From Chelonoidis abingdonii (Eukaryota; Chordata; Testudines; Testudinidae), in assembly GCF_003597395.2 (NCBI RefSeq), contig NC_133777.1, forward strand, positions 11,597,124 to 11,661,123: a stretch of 64,000 nt of DNA. Reading direction: 5' to 3'. The first letter of the stretch is position 1. The number at the start of each line of letters is the position of its first letter. Positions 48,001 through 59,771 of this stretch are shown here, in pieces. The translations under genes were made by a program, and so were the position numbers. Under the pieces are notes generated by a model. That model saw only the letters and a program-made list of their open reading frames with translations. It did no database searches and was not told the origin of the DNA.

Positions 48001-50167
48001 GTGTATGTATGCGTGTGCGGCATGGAGGCGAAGGGGTTACCAGGTCGATCCAGGAAAGATGAGTTTGGTACATATTGGCTCTGGCTAATTAAAGAGTCAC
48101 TACAGATATTTAAATGTCCCCCTCCCATCACCATTGCCTCCCCTCCACCCAACCTCCCCCACCCCACCCCCAGCTGCCCTCTGCCACTCTGGGTGTGGCC
48201 TCCTCCATGGCTGGTCCCTGAACACCAGCAGGGGTTCTGGAGTGTCAGTTTGCATTCAGAGAAGCAGCCTGGGCTTCCGCAGAGGCATGTAGAAGTGATG
48301 GGATTGTTTTCCCTACATTGTCATTCCTCGCTCTGATGAGCACTCAGAAATGTAAATAAATTCTGACTCGGGTTTCCAAACTCCTGCTCTGCTGGCTGCA
48401 CTAAAAATAGACCAACGCAGTGCGCGCTGTCTTCAGTCACCCTCATTGATCTGCTTGTTCGTGGGACTGGTCCAGCAGCACAGCACCCTGCGCCAGGACC
48501 TACACTCCCTCACCCTCCACCCACCCTCCGCTTTGTGTGATTGGGCCACAAATTTCTCTCCCTCTGCCTCCTCCGCCCGTGTTAATTTGCTTCTCATTCA
48601 CACACGGTGATTCATTGCCGTGCACACAGTGAACGCGATGTGGAGCCAGGCGAGAATACCAGCGTGGGCTCTTGCAGCAGTGCATTACTAGGTTTGTCAC
48701 TGAAATGAGTTTGGTTGCCAGCCCCTCACTTGGCAGTCTCTGCCTATGGAAACCCAGCCCTGGTGCAGTGCAGGGATGGCAGGGTCCAGGAGGCTAGGGC
48801 GGAGGTGTATTGGCACAGCTGTAAGAAGACTCAGAGCTGGAACAGCGGAGTTTGCAAGACTCAGGATGAAAAGATCAGAGGGGACTGCAAGTCAGGGTTG
48901 ATGTGAGCGAGAGGAATGCTGGTTCCATGGGCAGAGCACTAGCTCGGGAGTCAGATGACTCAGGTTTAAAGCCCTGCTCTGCCACAGACTTTGTATGTGA
49001 CCTTGGGCAAGTCACTCAGCACCCCAGTTCCCCGTTTGTAAAATGGAGATAACATTTCTCTACCTTCCAGGCAGGTTGTGAGGCTATGTACATTAAAGAT
49101 TGTGAGGTGCTCAGATACTAGGGTTCTGGGGGTCATATAAGCACCTAAGCTAGCGAGCTAGAAGTGCATTGCCGAGCGATCTGAACTTCAGGCTGGGAAC
49201 AACAGGGGTGCTTCAGGTTCAGAGTCTGATGCATTGACAGACCTGTTTTGGGGAAGCCTGCTAGGCACCTGTCCACCCTATCTTTACCGCGTGTGCGCCT
49301 ACTCAGAGGGAACAGACAATGGGATAGAAAGAGGCGCTGCAGATTGCCCGAAGGCCTTGGCAGAGTCAGGAGGGGAAGAGGGCTCTGTGGTGATCTACAT
49401 TACAGACCTGTGTTCCCTCCATGTCTGCACTCTGTCCTTAGCCCCAGCGCAACTACTTGGGAGGCCTGACCTGGAACACCTGAGGCTGTATCAGCTAGCC
49501 TGTAAGAGATGTGGAAGGGGAAGCTTGAAGAGTAATTCCCACCCTATGGCAGGCTGTAGGCAGCACTGGTCCGCCAGCACTCATGGAAGCCAGAACTTTC
49601 TCCAGCTACTAGAAAGCATGGCACTCGGCTGTCATCGCAATGGATGCAATCAAAATACCCAGAGAGTCACTCCCCCTGTGTGAGGTGGGTGAGATGGGGA
49701 CTTGCTGGGGCATTACAGAGCTGTCCCCTGACCCCCAGGTCACTGGCTTGATTTGATGCAAGTTAGCAGAGTCCAAATATTGCTGATGTCTGCCTGATCC
49801 CTATGCAGGAGCTCTCCATGTGTCCAATGAGTTAGTGACCTTCTTCTATTTCCTAATGGCCATAGCCACTGTCACCATCACCATTGGCAGACTCAGCTGA
49901 GAGGTCAAGGCCATACCTGGAGACTCAACTACTTTCCAGCCCTGCCCTCCCAAGGGTGCTCTCCAGGAAGGGGCTGGCGAAAGAAGCTTGTGCTTCTGCT
50001 TGCTGTTCTGTATCATCGATGAATAAAGAGCCGACTTCCCTCTCCAGAGCAACCAAATTCCCATAATAAAATGAAATGAAAGCGGCAGCTGCTAGCGCTG
50101 TTTCCTTAGGGACGATGGGTAAACCCCTTGGGTCCTCTCTGTTTGCTCTGTGGTGATTGAGGAGTAT
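42097..50167. other. Intergenic, mostly unrecognised
   Basis: I support no gene. Apart from a MIR-like SINE at about 48930-49140 I recognise no element. The open frames (up to about 149 residues, 49234-49683) have no domain, signal or splice context. Confidence 0.4.
48930..49140 (+). repeat. MIR-like SINE, nearly complete with tRNA-like head
   Basis: The head reads GGGCAGAGCACTAGCTCGGG, then GAGTCAGATGACTCAGG. The core has TGTGACCTTGGGCAAGTCAC and GTTTGTAAAATGGAGATAAC. The tail is TTGTGAGGCTATGTACATTA. It is the best-preserved MIR-type copy in the window. Confidence 0.65.
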
Positions 50168-50179
50168 TCTCACAAGATA

Positions 50180-50294
50180 CGTTTCAGAGTAGCAGCCGTG
50201 TTAGTCTGTATCCGCAAAAAGAATGAGGAGTACTTGTGGCACTTTAGAGACTAACATATTTATTTGAGCATAAGCTTTCACGGGCTACAAGATA
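50180..50294 (+). mobile_element. Short Penelope-like terminal unit with 12-bp target duplication
   Basis: The 115-bp unit starts CGTTTCAGAGTAGCAGCCGTG, followed by TTAGTCTGTATCCGCAAAAA and TTATTTGAGCATAAGCTTTC. It matches the inverted right end of the composite at 36-40 kb. It is flanked by TCTCACAAGATA at 50168-50179 and 50295-50306. It is severely truncated, yet it has a complete integration footprint. Confidence 0.8.
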
Positions 50295-50306
50295 TCTCAC
50301 AAGATA

Positions 50307-53160
50307 GCATCTGATTGGTAACTCAAACTCCCTAGCCATGTGTACGTTGCTTGCTACTCCCCCTGCTGGCCAGCCTGTAGTTTCAGCCAGGAAATTTTAC
50401 TTTAGTAACTTAGAGTGGGACCCAAACTCCAACTAACAACCACAACACATGGTTTGCACATGTATGTTGTGTGATGGAAATGTTTTGCGTGTGTGTGTGT
50501 GATGGGCCCAAACAGGAGCTGTGCAAACCGGATAGGCATGCACCTTTTGGAAAAGCTGGCCCTAAATGTATCTCTGTTTACATGCATTTTGTCTGATTTA
50601 GATCCCACTTGAAAATTGTGGGTTTCAGATTTTGAACAGAACTTGAAACCTGTGAGGTTTGAGTTCCTTTTGTCTCTGGTAACATGTGAGTCCTGAGCTG
50701 TCGGCTGCAAGGCACGAATTACCTTCAGACAAGAACCTTTGTCGTTTGCCTGGCATGGGATGTCAAACAGTTAGAATGAGGGAGCTTTCCATTTATTTCC
50801 CGTGAGGAATGATGCCTTAAATGAAAACTGTGTTGTACACATTTTGAAAAAGTTTCACCAAAAGCCAAAACTTGTGAAAGGTTTCGCTGCTTCCCAGCCG
50901 CTGCTGGGTTCCAATGTTCCTTCCTTTTATTCTGACGGAAACAGAACAGTTTTATAAAAGCAAAAAGACTTCTCAGGAGAATTGGAAATCGGGGAACTGG
51001 GTTTGAAATAATCTGGGTTAAATAGCAAGATACAGGACAGAGTGGGGAGGGGGGCAGACTGTCTGTTTCAGCCCTTGTGGAATCAGCTGCACTAATGACC
51101 TAGCCGCCACCAAAATTTGTCCTCGTTTCTCTCTCTCTCCAGCGTTTCCTCACTCTTCTTTCCGAACCATTCTCTGAAAAGACCCAAAGAATCGAGGCCT
51201 AGTTTTCCCCTCCTCTTTCCTTTTTTTCTGGCCTCCCACCCCAGTCGTCTCCCTCACCTCATTCTCTCAAACACACGTTTCATCCCCTGCCCCCGCCCTC
51301 CAAATTCTCCCCTCTTCCAGCAAGGGGCTCAATTGTCACAGACCTCACAGCTGTCAGATATTCCCTTTACCAGCTCCACTGAGACAGAACTCAGGAGGAC
51401 GTTCTGCTCTGAAAACATGGGCCTTTGCCGCATGGGCTAAAGGCTGTGAGCTGTGAAAGACCGAGGGGCTTCTCTCCTGCAGCCTTTAGTGCAGAGGTTC
51501 CCAGGCTGTGCCCTGGGGATCACTTTCTCGTCGTTCATGGACAAAATGCCTGGTCTTATCCGAGAAAGGGCAAAGCACTGATCACAGCTGAATATACATT
51601 AAATAGTTTCCTGGTGTTATTTACCATCAGCCCTGTTGCTGTAGTTTCACAGGATGCAATGAGCTCACCATTTGGAGGCGGGTGTCAGTATAGTGGTGAA
51701 TGCGAGGGGTGCAGACAGGCCCATACTGGAGAGAGTTGGCCCGGTGATGACAAATGCGAGAGCAGAGGAGGGGAGAGGAGCCAGGAGTTAGTGAATAGGA
51801 AGAAAGGTGAGTTCTTACGACTGCCTCTTTGCTCCAAAAGGAAGGTAATCTCACTCTTGACCACATCTGACATTCTATCCAGTAGGGAGCGGTGTTGCGT
51901 TAAACACACCAGCCAGTTCAGTCAGGTGGATGGCTAGAGGATTTGTAACATGGCTTGCACCCCTGCACAAGATTATGGTTGTCACTGATACGTTCACATT
52001 TCCCTCGCGTGTACACCCTGCTCCCGAGCCAAAGCAGGTTAAGGGCGAATCTCGGTTTTATAGCCACACTGGAGACTGTAATTACATGGCAGGCTGTGGT
52101 ACAGCGAGGGCTGTTGGAACAGGGACATCCTTCCCATTGCTGGCAGAATAGGTTTGCTTAGCAGGGAAATCTCTGCCCCCGGCAGGCAGCCCAGTACCAG
52201 AGCCCCTCAGTGTGGGTGCCTCTGTCCTCACTATTCCTGTCCTCTGCAGCTGGCAGCACATCCAGAAGAAGGGCCCCTTCTCAGGGTTAGTGATGACTGA
52301 AGTCAATGCCCTTCAAATTCATCCAGGAGTCAGTATTTCTGTCCCTGTCTCTCCCCCTACCTACGCAGGTCAGGAAATTTCATGAGACCATTCAAAAAAA
52401 GCCAGTCATGGGTCCCTCTGCTCCTTTTCTCTGTTTCCTAGCCTCAGGGAAACAACTGTTCACTCATAAAATCTCTCTTTTGACGGCTTTAGTCTGTGCC
52501 TTCCCCAGCCTCTCAGGAGACTGCTTCCTGTCCAACATACAGGGCACAGCTGTTCTCTCTAGCTTCCTCTGGCTCTCCCTTTGTCTCTCCCAGCCTTTCT
52601 CTCTATCTCTCATCTCCCTGTTCCTTTCATCTCACTCCCTTTCTCCCTTCTTGGCTTTCTTTGCTCTTTCCCTCTCTCCAGTGGCACAGTCAAGACTGCA
52701 AAGCTGAGTGACAACGAGCAGGCACAGCCACATTGTTCTGCTCTTTCCATAAACCTTGAGAAGCCATTGTCAATCTGGGGCCTCTCTGTGGACGTTTATG
52801 CTGCTGTAGCTGGCAGCAGGAGCTGACCTGCTCTGTTTCTGTTTTGATTCAAAGGCCGCTGCCCTCCAGGTCCCCTTCAGGAGAAGCCCAAGCCTGAAGG
52901 AGATAGTGGAAGAAGCCCTTCTCCAGGCTTCCTTTCTCCTGGGCCTGTCAGAGCTTCCACACCAGGTGGCTGACACCTGCAAATGGGCAATAGGGCTGCA
53001 AACCCCTTAGTAGATCTGGCTCCTGACATCCTCCTGCCTTAGCCATTTCTTTCTCCGCTCATTTATTTATGTATTTATTTTTAAATTAAAGCACCGGAGA
53101 CATCGTGTGGATTTGGTAAGGGTGGAAGTTACTGTCTATGCTGGAGTCCTTTAGTTGTCC
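50307..53160. other. Intergenic, unrecognised
   Basis: No gene or transposon is recognised. A (GT)n run is present near 50488-50501, and C/T-rich low-complexity stretches at 51110-51330 and 52560-52690 produce spurious Ser/Leu-rich frames. Confidence 0.4.
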
Positions 53161-53510
53161 TCATAGGATTGGAAGGGACCTTGAGAGGTCAGCTAGTCTG
53201 GTCCCCTGTACTCATGACAGGACCAAGTATTATCTAGACTATCCCTGACAGGTGTTTGTCTGACCTGCTCTTAAAAACCTCCATTGATGGAGATTCCACT
53301 ACCTCCCTGGGCAACTTATTCCAGTGCTTAACTATCCTGACATTTAGGAAGTTTTACCAATGTCCAACCTTAACCGTCCTTGTTGCAATTTAAGCCTGTT
53401 GCTTCTTGTCCTGTTCTCAGAGGTTAAGGAGAACCACTTTTCTCTTTCCTCCTTGTAACAGCCTTTTATGTACTTGAAAACATATCATGTCCTCTCTCAG
53501 TCTGTATACA
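53161..53510 (-). mobile_element. CR1 LINE 3' end
   Basis: TCATAGGATTGGAAGGGACC, then GGAGATTCCACTACCTCCCT, TTATTCCAGTGCTTAACTAT and AATTTAAGCCTGTTGCTTCT are the reverse complement of the amniote CR1 3' region. The copy is therefore on the minus strand and 5'-truncated, the usual state of CR1 copies. Its poor match suggests an older insertion. Confidence 0.85.
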
Positions 53511-55814
53511 TAATATCAGTTTTGGAGCAACCCTGTAAACTTTGCATATCGACCATCGGCTGTTAATCTGCTTCAACCCTGCTCTGGAAGGACGTCATCT
53601 AGCAGTAAGAGGGGGCATTCAGCCTCCTTCCAGCCCTTGGCCTTTCTGCTGAGGCTACAATAAGGCGGTGGGTTTTGTGCTGTGGCCAACTCCCACAGTT
53701 GGAGTGTAGGGTGCTTGTCTTCTGGCTGATTTAAGCTGCTTCTCCTCTCTCTGACTCCCTCGTACTTCTTGTGCCAGGTCTTCGTCCCAGAAGGCCATGG
53801 GATTCCTCTGGGAGACTGACAGGAAGGATTGCTCACAGGGCCACAAGACCTCGATGGGTTTTATCCCATCACAGCCCCTGCAGCATGGAGGCTCCAGGCT
53901 CTGTGTTCCCTTGTGTATTAAAATTTGCTCAGGAAAAGCCTCAGTGAGAGGTTCCAGGATCCTGGTCCTTCATCTTGTGCATTTGCTGTGGACTCTCAAG
54001 CCCAGCCAAGGCTGTACTGTTGGAAGTGCAGGAGAACTAGCTGAGATTACTACCCCGGGGCACTGCTCTTTCCCTCTGAACCTCACCATTGCCCTACGGG
54101 AGAAGGAAGGTCAAGTGAGGAGAGAGGGACTTTTAACTGGAGTCCCCTGTTGGGTCAGTCTGTCTCTGAGACACCTCGTGCTTTGGGGTGAAAGAAAAGC
54201 AAGTAAAATGAACTAGGCCGTGGAGCAGGCTTGCACCAGAGACCAGGATCTAGTGCAGTGCAGGGCAGGGGACTGGCTTATGGATAGACTCACCTGCTGT
54301 AGTGGTGGGGTAGTGCACCTTCACGTGTGCCAAGGTCTGAGGGAAGCATTTCTGCTAGCGACATCTCATCTGTGCAAAGAACCAGGAGATGGCACGTCCA
54401 CATTGTCCACCACAGAAATGGGAGTAAGGACTGCATCCATGCTACTGGCCAGAGAATGGACTATGGGGCACGTACCTTAACACTGTGGCCAGGAGCTGGA
54501 ATGTGGGACTCAGACCTTTGTGCTGAGGACTGGGCTCCGGGTGGCGAGGCTCACCAATGCCTGTGTTGTGGCCGGGTTTTGGGGAGCGTAGCTTTGCTTT
54601 TGCTCACACCCAAAAGAGAGAAATGGCCCCTTCATTTGTAACACCTGTGCTGTAGGGAGCTGGGGACAGTGCAAAGTGGGGCTTTCTCCTTCGCCCCAGA
54701 GTCCTTGAGCCCCATCACTCACTGGCTAGAACTAAAGACTGGGCTGTGAGGAGCCTTCAGACTGTGCCAAGGCCTGCTATACCCGGAGTGCCATGGCGTA
54801 GGGCACCAGTGTGAGCTCACTGGTGCTGACATCTGACCTACATTGACTACACCCTGGCAGCTGCAGAGCCTTGGCTTCATAGCATTTCCTGCCTTGTAAC
54901 TGCCTGGCTAGCTACAGCTCCTTGACTTGGGTTGTTGCATGAAGACAGCACATACCCTTAGGCAGTGCTGTCTTCCTTGCCCCGTACTCACAGCTCATCT
55001 TGAGCTCTTAGGGCCAACTGAGTCTGTTATAAACTCCCCTGTGACTGAATGCCCCAAATCCATGCACCTCAGGAGATGCTGCAAGCAGGCCAAGGGTGCC
55101 CTGCCCTCAATCAGTGTCTCTCTTGTTGATGCATCTCTCTGCAGTCCCAGTTCTCCAGGAGGCCCTCAGTAGATGTGAAAAAGGAGGGAACTTGGGTAAC
55201 AAACAAGTGATGATATTTACTCCCATAGGGAAAGGGCTTGGAGCCAGGGATGGGATTCAGGGGGTGGGTGCTTTTCCCTGCCCTACCCCCAGGGCTCACC
55301 TCTATGACAGGTGAACAAGATGCATACCCTGGAAGCTGTGTGCCTGGGAGAAGCTCTGGGGCTTTGAGGAGCTGATGAAACCTGCTTTTATTTATGCTGA
55401 GTGAATATATTCCTGGGGAAATTGTCTGTCTTTTATAATGAAACCCCGTTAATGGCTTGTTGTCTACACAAATAACCACGGGGAATGAACTCGTGCACTT
55501 CTCAGCCTGCTCCGTGTCTCCCTTGCTCAGCTCACTTTCTGAACAAACATAACCTTTTGCAAGAACGTCTGTCAAAATCACTCTGAAATATTGAAATAAG
55601 ACAATAGGACACAGCCTGTTCCTGGGCCCTAGTGCCTGCCAGGTTGGGCTAAGTGTCCTCCTCAAAGGTGACTCGACAATGACAGCCAGACACATGTTGG
55701 GAATAGAACACAGTGGGCTTTGCTTTGGATGCAATATGCAGGCTTTTTCAAATCACTATGTCTCATAGCCGCAGGGCAGTGACTGTGTCAGCAAATGTGA
55801 TGGCCATTGTAGGC
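53511..55814. other. Intergenic, unrecognised
   Basis: Nothing is recognised. The 207-residue minus-strand frame (55111-55734) and the 139-residue + frame (53797-54216) have no domain or conserved motif. Confidence 0.4.
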
Positions 55815-56116
55815 TTAGGAGTGGTCTACACTTAAAATTTAGGTTGACTTAGCTATTCTGGTCAGCAGTGTGAAATAGCCACCCACCATGCAACCAAGGT
55901 AGCTATGCTGACCTAACCACAAGTGTAGGCGCAGCTAGAGCAAAGGAAGAATGCTTTGATCAACCTAACTACTGCCATTTGGGGAGGTGGTGGTCCTAAA
56001 CTGATGGAGAAAAATGTCTTCCATCAGTGTGGGCTGTGTCCACACTATGGGGTGGTGCCAGCACAGCTACAGTGCCATAACTATGTTGCTATGGGCCCTG
56101 TAGTGTAGATATACCC
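55815..56116. mobile_element. MITE with TGTCTACACT-type ends (copy 4, different core)
   Basis: It starts TTAGGAGTGGTCTACACTTA and ends GTAGTGTAGATATACCCT. The interior, with AGGTTGACTTAGCTA, GCTGACCTAACCAC and GATCAACCTAACTACTGCC, has nested inverted repeats. The core is unrelated to copies 1-3 although the termini match. Confidence 0.7.
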
Positions 56117-57208
56117 TCAGAAAGAGCTCACCACACAACCACCATCTGTAGAAGCTGCTGTATTGACAGAGGACACATTGGACAGAATTCCAGTGTTACT
56201 ACCTCAGGGATGCCCAAGAGATGACAAGCTTGAGTTAATGTCTCATTTGAAGCACGGAGCATCCATTAAGTACAATCTTATTCTCCGCTGAAATGTCAGT
56301 GTCAGGTGTGAGCCCAGTGCTTGGTGTGGGACTTGCACTCACAAGAGGAGCAGAGAGAGAGAGAGAGTACTAGCCATGTTTTGTATCATGCATGTTGCAT
56401 TTCTGTCACCATGCAAGATCCTAAGATTATCCACTCCTCTTCTCCTATAAAGGGCAGAACTCATTCCCCGTAAGTTACAGTGGGTCTGAATTTACACTCG
56501 GAGGCTGCTTTTTTCCCTTCCAGCTCAGCCCCTTCCTCACAACAGGGACTTCTCCATCGGCCCTGCACGTGGGCTTAAGGCTCAGCAGTGGTGCCTGTCA
56601 GAGTGCCCCAAGGTCCAAGTTAGGCGTGGTGAGGTCTGTCTCTTGGAGGTTTTCTTGGGGCCGAAGAGATGTTGTTAATGTAGGTCTTGGCTTATTGGAC
56701 ACACTCAGGTGTTAGATACTGGCCCTGCAGCAGGTGTGCAGAGAAGCCCTGATACAGTCACTTGGGCCCTTAGCACCTGTTCTGTGTTAGAGCAATGGCT
56801 GGTTGAGACACAGGCTATCCCCTGTAAAGGGCCACTGGTGCTTTAATTTCCACCTGGACATTGTCTCAGTACTAGTTTGTCCTGCTGCAACTCGTTCCCG
56901 TCGAGCTTCTCAAAGGGTATTACACTCATTTATGGAACGAGTCTCAAAACATGCCCCACACCAAGTAGGGAATAGTGCAGCCTCATTTTAGAGCTAGGGA
57001 AACTGAGGTTCAGAGCTGTTATTCAGGCCCAAATTTTCAAAATTGACTGCTGCTTTGGAGTGACTATTTGTGAGCTCAACCAGAGACACCAAGAGCCTGA
57101 CTTCTCAGAGCTGCTATGAATCTACAGCTCCTGCTCAGCAATTCAAAAATGGGCCCCAAGGTGCCACAGGGTGGACAGTGAAAAATGAGTGGCCATGTCT
57201 ACACTGCA

Positions 57209-57512
57209 GGGTATGTCTACCCTGCAGCTGGGAGCGAGCCGCACAGCCCGTGCAGCTGGACGTGTACCAGGGAGGCTCATGGTAGTGCACTAAAAATAGC
57301 TGTGTGGAGGGTGCAGCCCTAACGGATGCTCAAGCGAGCCACTCTAGCTCAAGCCCACCCTAAGCCTGGGTCTGAGCTTGGTAGCTAGCCCAAGCCTCTT
57401 CCAGTGCCACAGCATCCATGTAGTTAGTCTCAGCATGCTAGCTTAGCCCCGCTATCATGCGTCTGTCTACCTGGCCCGGGAGGCTCCGGACCCAGCTGCA
57501 GAGTAGACACAG
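57209..57512. mobile_element. Palindromic MITE with TGTCTACACT-type ends (copy 5)
   Basis: It starts GGGTATGTCTACCCTGCAGC and ends CCCAGCTGCAGAGTAGACAC. The inner arms (CTAAAAATAGCTGTGTGGA) belong to a family I recognise from turtles. A second TGTCTACACTGCAGG word lies directly upstream (57196-57210), which may be a remnant of another copy. Confidence 0.7.
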
Positions 57513-58704
57513 TCTAAGTGACTCCCCCAAGGTCAGCGTCTGAGCTGGGCATAGATGCCTGGTGTCCTGCCTCCAGGCTCTGTACTAGACCACATGGCAT
57601 CATCTTGCTAATGCCACTGATGTCACTAATGCTGATGCTGCGAAAGTCAGCTGCTCTTCAGAGTGTGATAGTGACCTTCCAAAGCCATGCGAGAGACTCG
57701 GTGGTGCCCAGGCCTCTTCCTCTGCTGCCCCAGAGACACCACAGAGGAGCTCTCCTCGCCGATCTCACCTGGGACGCTGCCCTTTGAGCGGCACAGAGCT
57801 ATGGACACGAGAGGGCTGTTTATTGCCCTCAAACAGCCAGTGCTGCCTCATAGGCGTGAGCAGGGCTGGGACGTACCATGTACTTCCCTTCCCATTCATG
57901 TCCTTCCAATTTAGCTACCCTAGCCAAGACTGAGACGCCGATACCCATGGGAGCTACGCCATGCAGCTGGAATGGCAAAAAATGTAAGAGGCAGGGCTGA
58001 GGTTTAAGGGGTGCACGGGTCTGAGGGCCTGAAGTTGCTTTCACTTGGCACAGGAACAGGCTCTGAATGTTTAGCACCTTTTCATTCATACTGGGGGAAA
58101 ACCCGCCACCTGACTGCATCTCTCTTGGAGGAAGAGATGGGGAGACCATTCATTCCACCCCCAGAAGCACAGATGACTACACTACAGAATAAGGGGGTGA
58201 GGAAGGCTGACTGATTCATAATAATCGCTACCATCCACTAGCTGTGCAGTACACTCTTGCTGGGGAATAGCAGAGAAGTCATTCCTGCTGCTGCCTCTTC
58301 CTATGCTGTAAACATGCAGGAGGAGTATTTCACCATCACCCAGGGCAGGATCATTCCAACACAACTCGCAGGCTGCAGGAGGGCCAGTAGCAGGGGACAG
58401 GGCCCATATCTCTGGGATGGGCCAGTAGCTAGCGGTGCTAAAACATGCTCTGGGTCCATCAAGCTATTGGCTGGATGCAGGAATCACTAGGTGAGACCCT
58501 CTGGCCTGTGTAATAAGCAGGTGGTCAGAGTAGATGGTGTCATAGTTCCTCCTGGCTTTAAAAAAATCAGTCTATACTCTAGTACCAATGACTTACCCCT
58601 ACCCTAATCTTCTGGCTACCACTGCCCCTTCCCACAGAGACGGGTTCCATTTGATGTTCAGAGTTTCCACTGCCTTCTAAATATATCCAGCTAAAGAGAG
58701 AGAA
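57513..58704. other. Intergenic, downstream of ELFN1
   Basis: No gene or transposon is recognised. There is a short AG-rich run at 58694-58718 beside the candidate ELFN1 polyadenylation site. Confidence 0.4.
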
Positions 58705-59771
58705 AGCGAGAGAGAGACTGGTGTGTTTATTTGGCAATCAAATGGTGACTAGTTGGTTGCACCAAATGGGCAGAGAGAGCTCCCTCTACTCCCATCCCCT
58801 GTCCAGCTCCCAGAGGAGGCAGGCTCCCATCACTTGAATGGAATAATGAGAGGGATGCTGGTTTTCTATTAGAATGTGCCTTTTTTCGTAGTGCACTTGG
58901 AATCAATCAGAACTCGAGACACAGACATTCACTGGAGGAAAAAAACAAAATAAACAAAAAAAACAATGCCCACCCTCCAAAATCCCACACCAGCATCAAC
59001 GCCCCCCCCCCAAACAAACAAACAAAAACACCCTCCAAATCAAATCCAACCTCTTTGTCTAAAATCCATGATTAAAACCTGGTACAAACAGGTGAATATA
59101 TATATATATATATATTTAGTAGATGTAATATTATTTTTTCTCTCTCTTTCTTGTTATACAGCAAACATTGCAAATATAGAAATTTTCTCTGTACAGTAGG
59201 ACAACTTCGGTTTACAATGTAACGTGGTAAAACCTCCCAGTGAATAAACACATGAATGAGCCTTCGACTGGATGAAAGTCTAAGCTGGAAGACTCCATTT
59301 GCAAAAAGCCCAAAGGAACTTTCTCCTTCTGGTCTCTTTTTGGTTTTTGTTTTGTTTTGTTTGGAAGGGAAGGAGAAAGAAGACGACAAACTATACACAA
59401 AGGATCCACAAAATCACGGAATAGGGAATCATGCGATGCAACATTGGAATACTCCAGACCTGAAATCTCTGTCCAACCTCCACCCCTTTTTATATATTTT
59501 TTCTTTTTTTTTTTAATAAAAAAAGCAAAAGAAAACTTTGTTTTCACTCCACAGGTTTGTTTTTTTTAAGTCTCTTTGTGTTCAAATTTGGTGCGTATCT
59601 CATAAACATGAGATCTTTTGTAATCTCTTTCTCTCTCATATATTATATAGACTAATTATAGATTTTTCTCATAATTTATGGTTTGTTTGTTTGAAAGTCA
59701 GTCTGGATAAAAATAGCTGCTGTGAGTTTCTTTTGGTCCAGTTAGTGTTAAGTCACGAGCTGTGTGAGGAC
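58705..59771 (-). other. ELFN1: ELFN1 3' untranslated region (inferred)
   Basis: After the TGA the minus-strand sequence is AT-rich and transposon-free, as expected of a long neuronal-gene 3'UTR. It includes a (TA)n run at about 59096-59115, a C10 homopolymer and AAAC repeats at about 59001-59030, and A/T homopolymer runs at 59500-59525. A canonical AATAAA (58731-58726 on the minus strand, about 1.04 kb after the stop) is the best end candidate. ATTAAA variants occur nearer, for example within the 59510 T-rich run. The end is uncertain. Confidence 0.5.
58726..58731 (-). promoter_or_regulatory. ELFN1: Candidate poly(A) signal AATAAA of ELFN1
   Basis: Minus-strand context is TTGCCAAATAAACACACC, about 1.04 kb after the stop codon. 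A GA/CT-rich stretch follows downstream (58690-58716). It is a canonical hexamer in a transcript-like context, inferred from position. Confidence 0.45.

Noticed and set aside
51425..51937. 170-residue + strand open frame
   Set aside because: It lacks conserved motifs; part of the translation is low complexity and no exon-like features flank it.
55111..55734. 207-residue minus-strand open frame between the genes
   Set aside because: I recognise no motif, signal peptide or repeat-derived protein, and there is no splice or promoter context. Chance frame is the simplest reading.
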